Below, piece after piece: positions 1 through 9,705 of a stretch of 9,705 bases of DNA. Position 1 is the stretch's first letter; every line of letters starts with the position of its first letter. The notes beneath the pieces are model-generated. The model did no database searches. It saw nothing but the letters and a program-made list of their open reading frames with translations, and was not told the origin of the DNA. This DNA is from an uncultured Pelagibacteraceae bacterium (GTDB taxonomy: Bacteria > Pseudomonadota > Alphaproteobacteria > Pelagibacterales > Pelagibacteraceae): contig CACAEM010000019.1 in the NCBI GenBank assembly GCA_902531455.1, positions 1 through 9,705 on the forward strand. The letters run 5' to 3'. The translations under genes and the position numbers were made by a program.

Positions 1-1
1 T

Positions 2-253
2 TATTATACTTTCGTAATTGTCACCTTCTCTAATAATATAATCAAATTTAGTGTATCTATTTTCTAGCTCAGAGGTTATTTTGATAATTGTTTTTTGAAG
101 ATAAATATTGTTTAAAGTTTTTTTTAGATTTTTATATTGTGATATTTTATTAGTTTCATAAAAATATGTTACAAAAGTTGTAATAATAATTAATAAAATT
201 AACCATATAAAATGTGAATGTGATTTTATTTTTTTTTTAAATTTTGTTAACAC
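2..253 (-). CDS. N-terminal fragment of a membrane-anchored protein, probably an M23 peptidase (runs off left edge)
   Basis: This minus-strand frame is open from a stop at 269-271 to the window edge. I place the start at GTG (251-253) because no in-frame ATG exists; that gives 84 visible residues. Seen: a basic stretch (KFKKKIK, residues 4-10), one hydrophobic segment at about residues 14-32 (HFIWLILLIIITTFVTYFY), then a hydrophilic region ending ENRYTKFDYIIREGDNYESI. That layout, a signal anchor followed by a short Y-x-K and EGD segment, resembles as I recall the amino end of SAR11 M23 peptidases, which sit in the inner membrane with the catalytic domain in the periplasm. It lies divergent from the rRNA operon. 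The catalytic domain would lie left of the window. The matching C-terminal half of such a protein appears at 4309-5244 in the opposite orientation. The open frame is well supported; the family call is a pattern-based inference. No convincing Shine-Dalgarno sequence is visible. Confidence 0.6.
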   Translation of the reverse strand, partial: MLTKFKKKIKSHSHFIWLILLIIITTFVTYFYETNKISQYKNLKKTLNNIYLQKTIIKITSELENRYTKFDYIIREGDNYESII

Positions 254-322
254 AATTTGTACAATAGATTAAAAATGTTGATTTATATGACTTTTTAACA
301 CATTTTTAGTTTATCTAAAAAC

Positions 323-350
323 TTGATTTATAAATTATTTCCAATATAAG
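323..350 (+). promoter_or_regulatory. rrn P1: Probable sigma-70-type promoter of the rRNA operon
   Basis: TTGATT at 323-328 is followed after 16 bases by TATAAG at 345-350, a fair match to the housekeeping -35/-10 pair and the best one I found upstream of 16S on the plus strand. Transcription would begin near 356-359 and give a leader of about 180 nt. The assignment is by eye; no start site is known. A minus-strand promoter for the gene ending at 253 must share this intergenic region; only a weak TATAAA-like -10 (plus-strand TTTATA, 282-287) is visible for it. Confidence 0.45.
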
Positions 351-430
351 CGTCACACTCAACATATAAAAAATGTTATTTATTGGGCTTTATGGTCCAA
401 TTAGCTATTTGAATTGTTAATATTTTAAGA

Positions 431-455
431 AGAGAAGTGTGGACGGTTAAGGTTA
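431..455 (+). promoter_or_regulatory. 5' arm of the 16S pre-rRNA processing stem
   Basis: Bases 431-455 pair antiparallel with 2058-2082 across the whole 16S gene. AGAGAA (431-436) pairs with TTCTCT (2077-2082), GGACGGT (441-447) pairs with ACCGTCC (2066-2072), and the connecting bases pair apart from two mismatches and a few G-U wobbles. Bacterial 16S precursors are typically enclosed in such a stem and cut there by RNase III. The pairing is directly visible; the processing role is inferred from the general rule. Confidence 0.75.
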
Positions 456-483
456 CCAAAATTTGTCGTACACACTTCAACAT

Positions 484-513
484 TATACAAATATTATTCT
501 TAGTATTTGTATA
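484..513 (+). repeat. Perfect inverted repeat (leader hairpin) before 16S
   Basis: ATACAAATA (485-493) and TATTTGTAT (504-512) are exact reverse complements. Pairing extends outward one more base pair (484 with 513) and inward through a T-G wobble and two A-T pairs to a TTCT tetraloop (497-500), for 13 bp in all. It lies 23 bases before mature 16S. No T-run follows, so it is unlikely to be a terminator. A role in leader folding or 16S 5' maturation is plausible but unproven. Confidence 0.6.
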
Positions 514-536
514 GAAGCTAGTGTGCGCCGTTTTTA

Positions 537-2010
<1,474 letters not shown>

Positions 2011-2114
2011 CTAAGGATGATTAAGGATTTTTTCTTAATCTAAATAATATAACAGGTTAATGTTGACCGTCCTCATTTCTCTTTTTAAAATAGTGTTTCT
2101 CCTTTTGCACAAAA
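2011..2114 (+). other. 16S to tRNA-Ile spacer with processing stem 3' arm
   Basis: The spacer contains a hairpin GATTAAG (2019-2025) / CTTAATC (2034-2040), then the 3' arm of the 16S processing stem (2058-2082), which pairs with 431-455. Just before the tRNA, CCTTTTG (2101-2107) is complementary to CAAAAGG (2110-2116), which includes the first two bases of tRNA-Ile; this short fold would compete with the acceptor stem and may be chance. No gene is seen. Confidence 0.7.
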
Positions 2115-2191
2115 GGGCCGGTAGCTCAGTTGGTTAGAGCACACCCTTGATAAGGGTGGGGTCGAAAGTTCGAGTCTTTCTCGGCCCACCA
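2115..2191 (+). tRNA. tRNA-Ile(GAT)
   Basis: This is a 77-nt tRNA with the CCA end encoded. The acceptor stem GGGCCGG pairs with TCGGCCC (2182-2188), followed by discriminator A and CCA. The anticodon stem CACCC/GGGTG encloses a loop with anticodon GAT at 2149-2151. The D-arm (GCTC/GAGC) and the T-loop (TTCGAGT) are present. Isoleucine and alanine tRNAs between 16S and 23S are the usual bacterial arrangement. It would be released from the rRNA transcript by processing. Confidence 0.97.
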
Positions 2192-2198
2192 ATTTTCT

Positions 2199-2274
2199 GG
2201 GGGATTAGCTCAGCTGGGAGAGCGCCTGATTTGCATTCAGGAGGTCAGCGGTTCGATCCCGCTATCCTCCACCA
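2199..2274 (+). tRNA. tRNA-Ala(TGC)
   Basis: This is a 76-nt tRNA with encoded CCA. Acceptor GGGGGAT (2199-2205) pairs with ATCCTCC (2264-2270) with one G-U pair, which fixes the start one base earlier than a GGGGATTAG reading would. The anticodon stem CCTGA/TCAGG encloses anticodon TGC at 2232-2234. The T-loop GTTCGATC is present. It lies 7 nt after tRNA-Ile in the rRNA internal spacer. Confidence 0.97.
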
Positions 2275-2424
2275 TGAAACACTTAGCTATTATATTTGTG
2301 AATATTTTATAATTATTATCAATATCTATATCCGATTGTTCGAAGATTTGAACAATCAATTAATATTCGAATTGATGAATATTAAAAAAAATTTGATTCA
2401 ACACAGAATTTTTTTCTGTGCATA
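2275..2424 (+). other. tRNA-Ala to 23S spacer with three consecutive hairpins
   Basis: No gene is seen in these 150 bases. Three inverted repeats follow one another: GATTGTTC (2334-2341) / GAACAATC (2350-2357); TTAATATTC (2360-2368) / GAATATTAA (2377-2385); and CACAGAA (2402-2408) / TTCTGTG (2414-2420) with a T5 loop. The last is nested inside TTGATT (2393-2398) / AATCAA (2425-2430), whose right arm is the 5' end of 23S. They are probably folding or processing elements; the matching 3' side of the 23S processing stem is absent from this window. Confidence 0.6.
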
Positions 2425-4308
<1,884 letters not shown>

Positions 4309-4310
<2 letters not shown>

Positions 4311-5244
4311 TAAAAAAAATAACCCTAAGATTGAAAAATTTGTAATTGAGATTAACAAAAAAAAAGAAATATATTATGTAAGAGATAATAAAAAAAATAT
4401 TTTTTATTCAAAAATCAACGAGAAAGAGCTTACTAAAATTCTTTCTTATAAAGAAAGTGAGATTACTAATAGTCTTTATCAAACTGCTCTTAGCTTAAAA
4501 ATTAAACCAAATATTATTATTGAATTTGCAAGATTATATGGCTTTCAAGTAGATTTTCAAAGAGATATTTGGAAAAATGATAGCTTTCAAATTATATTTG
4601 AAGAATTTTTAAATAAAGATGGGAAAGTAATTGAGACTGGTAATATAATATTTACTAATTTAAATTTACAAAATAAAGACCTTAAACTTTACCGACATGT
4701 GTATGAAAAGGATAAAATTGATTACTTCGACGAGAATGGCAAAAGTATGAGAAAGACTTTAATGAAAACTCCAATAAATGGAGCTAGATTATCATCTTCT
4801 TTTGGTAAAAGAAAACATCCCATTTTAGGTTTTACAAAAATGCATACAGGAACTGATTTTGCTGCCCCAACTGGTACGCCTATACTAGCATCAGGAGATG
4901 GTTTGGTTACGAGAGCCCAATGGTGTGGAGGTGGAGGAAATTGTGTGAAAATAAAACATAATAGAGTTTATCAAACTGTTTATGCACACATGTCAAAGTT
5001 TGGTAGAGGAATAAAGAAAGGGGCTAGAGTTAAACAGGGTCAAATAATTGGTTACGTTGGTTCAACAGGTCTTTCTACTGGTCCACATTTACATTATGAA
5101 GTTATTGAAAATGGAAGAAAAATAAATTCACAAAAACTTAAACTTCCTTCTGGGAAAATATTAAAGGGCGATCAACGTAAAGTATTTGAAGTAAATAAAA
5201 TTAAAATTGATGTTCTAAAATCTAATCTAATATCTAAAATGTAA
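4309..5244 (+). CDS. M23 (LytM-type) metallopeptidase, 5'-truncated C-terminal part
   Basis: Zinc endopeptidases of family M23 cut peptide cross-links of peptidoglycan outside the cytoplasm. The frame is open from the 23S junction (about 4309) to TAA at 5242-5244, giving 311 residues. The catalytic domain spans about residues 160-275. Seen: FGKRKHP, then H179 and D183 in MHTGTDFAAPTGTPI, the motif WCGGGGNC from residue 205, H227 in YAHMSKF, and H260 and H262 in GPHLHYEV. By family rules H179, D183 and H262 bind zinc and H227 and H260 complete the site, so the domain looks intact. The upstream 150 residues (IIIEFARLYGFQVDFQRDI and neighbours) match the accessory region of these proteins. No start codon fits: GTG at 4699 would leave out conserved sequence, and the frame upstream of 4309 is 23S with a stop at 4267. 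The anchor and start are therefore lost. A matching N-terminal type lies at 2-253. It ends 1 nt before the convergent DUF4167 gene. Confidence 0.9.
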
Positions 5245-5245
5245 T

Positions 5246-5626
5246 TTATTTTGTTGTTTTTTCGTTTGTTTCTTTACTCTCAACCTCAACTTTAACCTGA
5301 TTACTAATATTAGTATCAGGGGAATTTTCATCATGGCTTCTTGAATTTTCTTGAGATATGAGAATTCTAGAAAAGTGTTCTGAATGCTGTAAGTAGTTTT
5401 CAGACAAAATTTTATCCCCATTTGAAAGCGCTTCTCGAGCCAGATCATTGTATTTGTCAACAAGTTTTGCAGCATTTTGGTTATTTTTTCCTGGATGTCT
5501 TCTTTTAAAAGCAGATCCATTACTAAAATCCCCATTAGGTTTATGCCCATTTCCGCTTCTTCTAAAGCTTCTGTCGCCGTTTGGTTTAAATCTACCCCTT
5601 CTATTATTATTTTTGAAATTATTCAT
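5246..5626 (-). CDS. DUF4167 domain protein
   Basis: This 126-residue protein belongs to an alphaproteobacterial family of unknown function. Residues 1-50 are a basic, disordered-looking tail rich in Asn, Arg, Gly and Lys (NNNRRGRFK, RRSGNGHK, KRRHPGKNNQ), of the kind often found in RNA- or DNA-binding proteins. Residues 51-90 form the conserved core, likely helical, with NAAKLVDKYNDLAREA and ENYLQHSEHFSRI. Residues 91-126 are an acidic, low-complexity tail. ATG at 5624-5626 shares its A with the TAA of prmC (TAATG), which supports this start and suggests translational coupling. It is last in the lysC-ispG-prfA-prmC operon, a position next to release-factor genes that I recall for this family in other Alphaproteobacteria. 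A link to RNA or ribosomes is inferred from composition and neighbours only. Confidence 0.85.
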   Translation of the reverse strand: MNNFKNNNRRGRFKPNGDRSFRRSGNGHKPNGDFSNGSAFKRRHPGKNNQNAAKLVDKYNDLAREALSNGDKILSENYLQHSEHFSRILISQENSRSHDENSPDTNISNQVKVEVESKETNEKTTK

Positions 5627-6471
5627 TATTGTAATTTAGTACTTACGATGCATCTATCTTTACTGGATAAATCTTTAGATATTTTGTTAATATAAAAATT
5701 GTTATCATTTAATATTTTTACACATTGCTTTTTTTGTTTATGTCCTATCTCAAGTATTAACTTTCCATTTACTTTTAACAATTTTTTGCTCTTAAAAATT
5801 ACTTTTTTTAAATCCCTTAAACCATCTGAACCTCCTGATAGTGCTAATTTAGGTTCATGGAATTTTATATCATCTTCTAATCTATTTAATTCAATACTGT
5901 TTATGTATGGAGGATTAGATATAATTAAATCATAGTTACAAGTTTTATATTTGTCAATATCGATATTAATAAAATTAATTTTATTTTCTAAATGATGTAA
6001 TTTTGCATTAGTTTTTGCAACATTTAAGGCTTTTATAGATATATCTATGGCTGTTGCTGTACATTTTGGCCTTTCTTTTAATAAAGAAACTATAATACAG
6101 CCTGACCCAGTTCCAACATCTAAAATTTTTTTTGACTTATCAATTGGTAAATACTTGAGAGATTCCTCAATTACTAATTCAGTATCTGGCCTCGGGATCA
6201 AAACATGTTTATTTGTTATAAACTTATTTTTCCAAAAATGTTTATAACCAAGAAGGTATGCCATTGGTTCTTTTTGACATCTTCTTGATAAAAAATGATT
6301 AAAATTTATCATTTCTAAATTTTTTAACTTATTATTTACATTCAATAATATTTCTTCTCTTTTCTTATTTGCTACTTTTGATAAAATTAATTCAACATCA
6401 AGATATGGATTTTGAATTTTATTTTTTTTTAAAAAATTCGCGCCTTTTTTTAGAATTTGGTTATAATTCAT
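5626..6471 (-). CDS. prmC: Peptide chain release factor N5-glutamine methyltransferase
   Basis: PrmC (HemK) transfers a methyl group from S-adenosylmethionine to the side-chain amide of the glutamine in the GGQ motif of release factors RF1 and RF2, in the cytosol, which makes termination efficient. The 281 residues are the normal family length. Seen: an N-terminal helical substrate-recognition part (about 1-75) with KEPMAYLLGYKHFW (67-80), then IPRPDTE (92-98), the SAM-binding loop DVGTGSG (118-124), and the diagnostic NPPY (186-189), whose Asn and aromatic residue hold the target glutamine. A conserved LSGGSDGL follows at 211-218. ATG at 6469-6471 lies 2 nt after the stop of prfA, its substrate, and the stop overlaps the next start. 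No clear Shine-Dalgarno sequence is visible, consistent with coupling to prfA. Confidence 0.97.
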   Translation of the reverse strand: MNYNQILKKGANFLKKNKIQNPYLDVELILSKVANKKREEILLNVNNKLKNLEMINFNHFLSRRCQKEPMAYLLGYKHFWKNKFITNKHVLIPRPDTELVIEESLKYLPIDKSKKILDVGTGSGCIIVSLLKERPKCTATAIDISIKALNVAKTNAKLHHLENKINFINIDIDKYKTCNYDLIISNPPYINSIELNRLEDDIKFHEPKLALSGGSDGLRDLKKVIFKSKKLLKVNGKLILEIGHKQKKQCVKILNDNNFYINKISKDLSSKDRCIVSTKLQ

Positions 6472-6473
6472 AT

Positions 6474-7544
6474 TTATATGTTACTGAGTTCATTTTCTTG
6501 AGCCTGGATCACTAAATTTTCAATCATCTCATCAAATATTTCACCTTCCATGAATTCAGATAATTTATGTAATGTTAAATTAATTCTATGATCTGTCACT
6601 CTTCCTTGTGGAAAATTGTATGTTCTTATTCTTTCGGATCTGTCTCCTGTACCTATTTTACTTTTCCTATCTTTTGACCTCTCTTCGTCTCTTTTTTGAC
6701 GTTCTAATTCGTAAATTCTTGATCTAAGAATTTTTAATCCTTTTTCTTTATTTCTAATCTGTGATTTTTCGTCTTGCTGACTAACTACTATTCCAGTTGG
6801 AATATGTGTAATCCTTACTGCAGAGTCTGTTGTATTAACACTTTGACCTCCTGGGCCACTACTCCTAAACACATCAATTCTTAAATCCTTATCTTCTATT
6901 TTTACGTCGACCTCCTCGGCCTCGGGCATTACTGCTACTGTAGCAGCAGATGTGTGAACTCTACCCTGAGTTTCAGTATCTGGAACTCTTTGAACTCTAT
7001 GAACACCACTTTCATATTTTAATGATGAATAAATATTTTTACCTTTTATTGATGCAATAACTTCCTTCAGTCCACCTGCATCGCTTTTAGAGATAGAAAT
7101 AACCTCCATTAACCATTTTTTTTTGTGACTTACTTTTTCATACATCTTAAACAAGTCAGAAGCGAATAAACTTGCCTCAAGACCGCCTGTTCCAGCTCTA
7201 ATTTCTATCATTGCATTTTTTGTATCTGCTTCATCTTTAGGTAATAAAAATAATTTTATTTTTTTTTCATTACTCATATTATTTTTTTCGAGCTCATTTA
7301 ATTCACTTAAAGCTAAATCCCTCATTTCTTTGTCTGCGTCATTATCATTAATTAAATTTTCCAATTCATTTTTGTTTTTTTGAAAATTAAAATAAGAAAT
7401 TGCCTCTTTAATAATATCACTCAAGTCAGAGTATTCTTTTGATTTATCTGCAAAAGATTTCTTATCAATTTCTTGTGAGGATAGCTCTTTCTCCAATTTG
7501 GAATGTTTTGCGATTAAATCTTGAACTTTTGATAAAGGTACCAT
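6474..7544 (-). CDS. prfA: Peptide chain release factor 1
   Basis: RF1 recognises UAA and UAG stop codons in the ribosomal A site and triggers hydrolysis of the peptidyl-tRNA ester. The 356 residues match the usual length. Seen: an N-terminal coiled region (about 1-100) rich in Lys and Glu, the stop-codon recognition region with the tripeptide PDT (188-190) in [19 protein letters not shown], where RF1 has P-x-T and RF2 has SPF, and the catalytic loop [17 protein letters not shown] with GGQ at 232-234. The C-terminal part ([19 protein letters not shown], 297-315) is typical of the family. The start ATG (7542-7544) overlaps the ispG stop as TAATG. The next gene, prmC, encodes the enzyme that methylates Gln234. 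Confidence 0.98.
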   Translation of the reverse strand: MVPLSKVQDLIAKHSKLEKELSSQEIDKKSFADKSKEYSDLSDIIKEAISYFNFQKNKNELENLINDNDADKEMRDLALSELNELEKNNMSNEKKIKLFLLPKDEADTKNAMIEIRAGTGGLEASLFASDLFKMYEKVSHKKKWLMEVISISKSDAGGLKEVIASIKGKNIYSSLKYESGVHRVQRVPDTETQGRVHTSAATVAVMPEAEEVDVKIEDKDLRIDVFRSSGPGGQSVNTTDSAVRITHIPTGIVVSQQDEKSQIRNKEKGLKILRSRIYELERQKRDEERSKDRKSKIGTGDRSERIRTYNFPQGRVTDHRINLTLHKLSEFMEGEIFDEMIENLVIQAQENELSNI

Positions 7545-8644
7545 TATTTGACTTCTTCGATTTCTTCTGCTTTTTCTTCAACTAATCTTACGACTTTAGA
7601 AATCATCTCATCACTTAATATTTTTTCTCTTTCTATCCCATTTAAATAAAGCATGTTATTTCCCTTTCCTCCTCCAGTAATACCTATGTCTGTTTGTGCT
7701 GCCTCACCTGGACCGTTAACTACACATCCAATTATAGATAAAGAAATAGGAGTTTTTATATGGGATAGTTTATCTTCTAGCTTTTTTACAGTTTCAATTA
7801 CATTAAAAGCTTGTCTGGCACAAGATGGGCAGGAAATAATTTTTACACCTCTATTTCGTAAATTTAAAGATTTAAGTATTTCATTCCCAACTTTTATCTC
7901 CTCTACTGGATCGTCGGATAAAGAAACTCTTATAGTATCTCCAATACCACTCATAAGAAGTGATCCAAAACCAATAGATGATTTTATACTACCAGGTAAG
8001 AAAGTTCCAGCTTCAGTGATACCTAAATGAAGCGGATAATCAGTAACTTTAGAAAGTTGTCTGTAAGCTTCAATAGATAAAAATACATCAGAGGATTTAA
8101 CACTGACTTTAAATTTATTAAAATTGAAGTCTTCCACAATACTTATATTTCTCAATGCGCTTTCCACTAAAGCCTCTGGACAAGGTTCTTTATACTTTTC
8201 TAATAAGTCTTTTTCTAAAGATCCCGCATTAACACCAATTCTTATTGAACAATTATTATCTTTTGCAGCAGAAATTACTTCTTTAATTTTTTTTTTATCT
8301 CCTATATTTCCTGGATTGATCCTAAGACATGCCGCTCCACTATTGGCTGCTTCTATTGCTCTTTTGTAGTGAAAATGTATATCAGCAACTATTGGTATAG
8401 ATGTATTCTTAATAATATCTTTAAGTGCTTTAGTTGAGTCTTCATCTGGACATGATACTCTCACTATATCAGCACCAGCTTCTTGAATTTGTTCAATTTG
8501 ATTAACAGTTTCCTTAACATCTTTTGTTAGTGTATTGGTCATTGATTGAACTGTAATAGGATTATCTCCTCCAACTTTCACATTACCAACATTAATTTCT
8601 TTGGTTTTTCTTCTTTTTATTTCTCTAAATGGTCTAATATTCAT
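7544..8644 (-). CDS. ispG: 4-hydroxy-3-methylbut-2-en-1-yl diphosphate synthase (IspG/GcpE)
   Basis: IspG is the iron-sulfur enzyme of the MEP isoprenoid pathway that reductively opens methylerythritol cyclodiphosphate to hydroxymethylbutenyl diphosphate, in the cytosol. The 366 residues are the bacterial single-TIM-barrel form, without the inserted domain of plant and some other homologues. Seen: the N-terminal barrel with [14 protein letters not shown] (25-38) and [10 protein letters not shown] (87-96), the substrate region [10 protein letters not shown] (137-146), and the C-terminal cluster domain with SCPSCAR (Cys272, Cys275) and [11 protein letters not shown] (Cys307, Glu314). These line up with the three cysteines and one glutamate that hold the [4Fe-4S] cluster in E. 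coli IspG. The start (8642-8644) lies 3 nt after the lysC stop, and the stop shares a base with the prfA start. No strong Shine-Dalgarno sequence is seen. Confidence 0.98.
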   Translation of the reverse strand: MNIRPFREIKRRKTKEINVGNVKVGGDNPITVQSMTNTLTKDVKETVNQIEQIQEAGADIVRVSCPDEDSTKALKDIIKNTSIPIVADIHFHYKRAIEAANSGAACLRINPGNIGDKKKIKEVISAAKDNNCSIRIGVNAGSLEKDLLEKYKEPCPEALVESALRNISIVEDFNFNKFKVSVKSSDVFLSIEAYRQLSKVTDYPLHLGITEAGTFLPGSIKSSIGFGSLLMSGIGDTIRVSLSDDPVEEIKVGNEILKSLNLRNRGVKIISCPSCARQAFNVIETVKKLEDKLSHIKTPISLSIIGCVVNGPGEAAQTDIGITGGGKGNNMLYLNGIEREKILSDEMISKVVRLVEEKAEEIEEVK

Positions 8645-8647
8645 AAA

Positions 8648-9703
8648 TTAATTATTTAATTTAAATTCTTTGTGTAAAGAAGAGATAGCTTTTTGCACAT
8701 GCTTTTTATCTATCAACACAGAAATTTTTATTTCTGAAGTAGATATTACTTGAATATTTATTTTATGCTTAGCAAGTGACTGAAACATTCTATAAGTTAC
8801 ACCTGGAGTAGTAACCATTCCAACTCCAATTATTGATACTTTTGACACATTCTTATCAAATATCAAATCTCTAAAATTTACTGTTTTATTTTGCAAAATA
8901 ATTTTTTTTGTTTTGTTTAAATCATCTGATTTTATTGTAAAAGTTAAGTCAGTTTCTTTTCCATTAACAGAAATATTTTGTACTACCATATCTACATTTA
9001 TAGAATTTTCAGATAAAGGTTTAAAAATTGATGCTGCAATACCAGGTTTATCCTTAACACCTAAAAGTGTAACTTTGGCATCATTAATTGTATTTGAAAT
9101 ACCAGTTATGATCTTGTTATTTATTATATTTTTTCTTTTTGTTATTAACGTACCTTCATTATCTGTAAATGAGGACCTCACCTCTACATCAACCCTATTC
9201 AACCTTGCATCTTGAATGGAGTGCGGTTGCATAACTTTTGCTCCTAGAGAAGCCATTTCTAACATTTCCTCATATGATATAACTTTTATTTTCTTAGCTG
9301 ACTTAAGTTTATTTGGATCTGTAGAATAAACACCATCAACGTCTGTATATATTATACATTTTTCAGCATTGAAAAACTTTGCAAACATAATTGCACTAGC
9401 ATCTGTTCCACCCCTACCAATTGTGGTTATTCTATTTTTATTATTAATACCTTGAAATCCTGTAATTATAGGAATGCCACCTTTTTTTAAGTAACTCATG
9501 ATTTGACTTTTGTTAATTTTATTGATTCTAGAAAATTTATATTTTCCCTCAGTATTGATTGGGATTTGCCATGACATCCAAGATCTTGAATTGAAACCTT
9601 TATTAATTAATTCTCCTGAAATTAATGCGCAAGAAACTTGCTCTCCTGATGAAACTAAAACATCATACTCCGCGTCTGAAAAATTTTTGCTAATTTTTTT
9701 TGA
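8648..9703 (-). CDS. lysC: Aspartate kinase, 5' end beyond the right edge
   Basis: Aspartokinase phosphorylates aspartate as the first step toward lysine, diaminopimelate, threonine and methionine. The frame is open to the window edge; 351 residues are visible and about 50-60 N-terminal ones, with the KFGGTS motif, should lie beyond it. Seen (numbered within the fragment): VSSGEQVS (17-24), which rules out the internal ATG at 9577 as the true start; TTIGRGGTDASA (93-104); YTDVDGVYSTDP (119-130); and SLGAKVMQPHSIQDAR (152-167). Two ACT domains follow at about 211-275 (VTLLGVKDKPGIAASIF) and 288-345 (VSIIGVGMVTTPGVTYRMF). Such tandem ACT domains bind lysine and/or threonine for feedback inhibition; which effector applies here cannot be read. 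It is the first visible gene of the leftward operon, 3 nt before ispG. Confidence 0.96.
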   Translation of the reverse strand, partial: SKKISKNFSDAEYDVLVSSGEQVSCALISGELINKGFNSRSWMSWQIPINTEGKYKFSRINKINKSQIMSYLKKGGIPIITGFQGINNKNRITTIGRGGTDASAIMFAKFFNAEKCIIYTDVDGVYSTDPNKLKSAKKIKVISYEEMLEMASLGAKVMQPHSIQDARLNRVDVEVRSSFTDNEGTLITKRKNIINNKIITGISNTINDAKVTLLGVKDKPGIAASIFKPLSENSINVDMVVQNISVNGKETDLTFTIKSDDLNKTKKIILQNKTVNFRDLIFDKNVSKVSIIGVGMVTTPGVTYRMFQSLAKHKINIQVISTSEIKISVLIDKKHVQKAISSLHKEFKLNN

Positions 9704-9705
9704 TA

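Larger units (their letters stand above)
254..536. other. Intergenic region and rRNA 5' leader with several hairpins
   Basis: This 283-base gap holds no credible gene. Seen in order: an 8-bp palindrome TTGTACAA (257-264); the probable rRNA promoter (323-350); a hairpin with arms TTGGGC (383-388) and GGTCCAA (394-400); the 5' arm of the 16S processing stem (431-455); a local hairpin GAAGTGTG (434-441) with CACACTTC (471-478); and a 13-bp hairpin with a 4-nt loop (484-513). I looked for a boxA-like antitermination element and found no convincing match. Confidence 0.6.

Noticed and set aside
257..264. TTGTACAA palindrome as an operator
   Set aside because: Eight-base A/T-rich palindromes are common by chance, and there is no second copy or known regulator nearby.
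4311..4700. A natural intervening sequence or intron in 23S
   Set aside because: 23S never resumes; the inserted DNA is the normal accessory region of an M23 peptidase followed by ordinary chromosomal genes.
4699..5244. A 181-residue peptidase starting at GTG 4699
   Set aside because: The same frame is open and clearly homologous for about 130 codons upstream, so the GTG is internal; the real start is missing, not at 4699.
5227..5695. Other frames across DUF4167 (5227-5550 minus, 5448-5639 and 5477-5695 plus)
   Set aside because: They are shadows of the DUF4167 gene, whose frame has the family core and an overlapping start with prmC.
8648..9577. A 309-residue aspartokinase starting at ATG 9577
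   Set aside because: Conserved aspartokinase sequence (VSSGEQVS and surroundings) continues in frame upstream to the window edge, so this ATG is internal.

Overview
The window looks like chromosomal DNA from a streamlined, AT-rich marine alphaproteobacterium of the SAR11 group (Pelagibacterales). The 16S central region has the SAR11 pattern, the proteins are lysine-, isoleucine- and asparagine-rich, spacers are a few bases long, and the cluster lysC-ispG-prfA-prmC-DUF4167 is alphaproteobacterial. The lineage call rests on remembered sequence patterns, not on a search.

Layout: (1) 2-253, minus strand: the N-terminal part of a membrane-anchored protein that resembles the start of SAR11 M23 peptidases; it runs off the left edge. 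(2) 254-536: a divergent intergenic region holding a probable rRNA promoter and a structured leader. (3) 537-4310, plus strand: 16S rRNA, tRNA-Ile(GAT), tRNA-Ala(TGC) and the first ~1.9 kb of 23S rRNA. A long stem flanking 16S, probably the RNase III processing stem, can be read directly. (4) Near 4310 the 23S gene stops inside its conserved core, just before the peptidyl-transferase region, and turns without a gap into the coding frame of an M23 peptidase that has lost its own start. (5) 5246-9705, minus strand: a tight operon transcribed leftward, lysC (5' end off the window), ispG, prfA, prmC and a DUF4167 gene, convergent with the peptidase fragment.

How the genes relate: PrmC methylates the GGQ glutamine of release factor RF1 (PrfA), and their genes are adjacent. 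LysC opens the aspartate-family amino acid and diaminopimelate pathway, which feeds peptidoglycan synthesis; IspG makes an isoprenoid precursor; the M23 peptidase would trim peptidoglycan.

The main anomaly is the pair of broken genes. An M23-type N-terminus faces left at the left edge, and an M23 C-terminus faces right after the broken 23S. The simplest readings are an inverted chimera (typical of whole-genome amplification or misassembly) or a genomic inversion with one break in the peptidase gene and one in 23S. I favour an artefact, but the window alone cannot decide. I see no new defence, mobile or CRISPR system.
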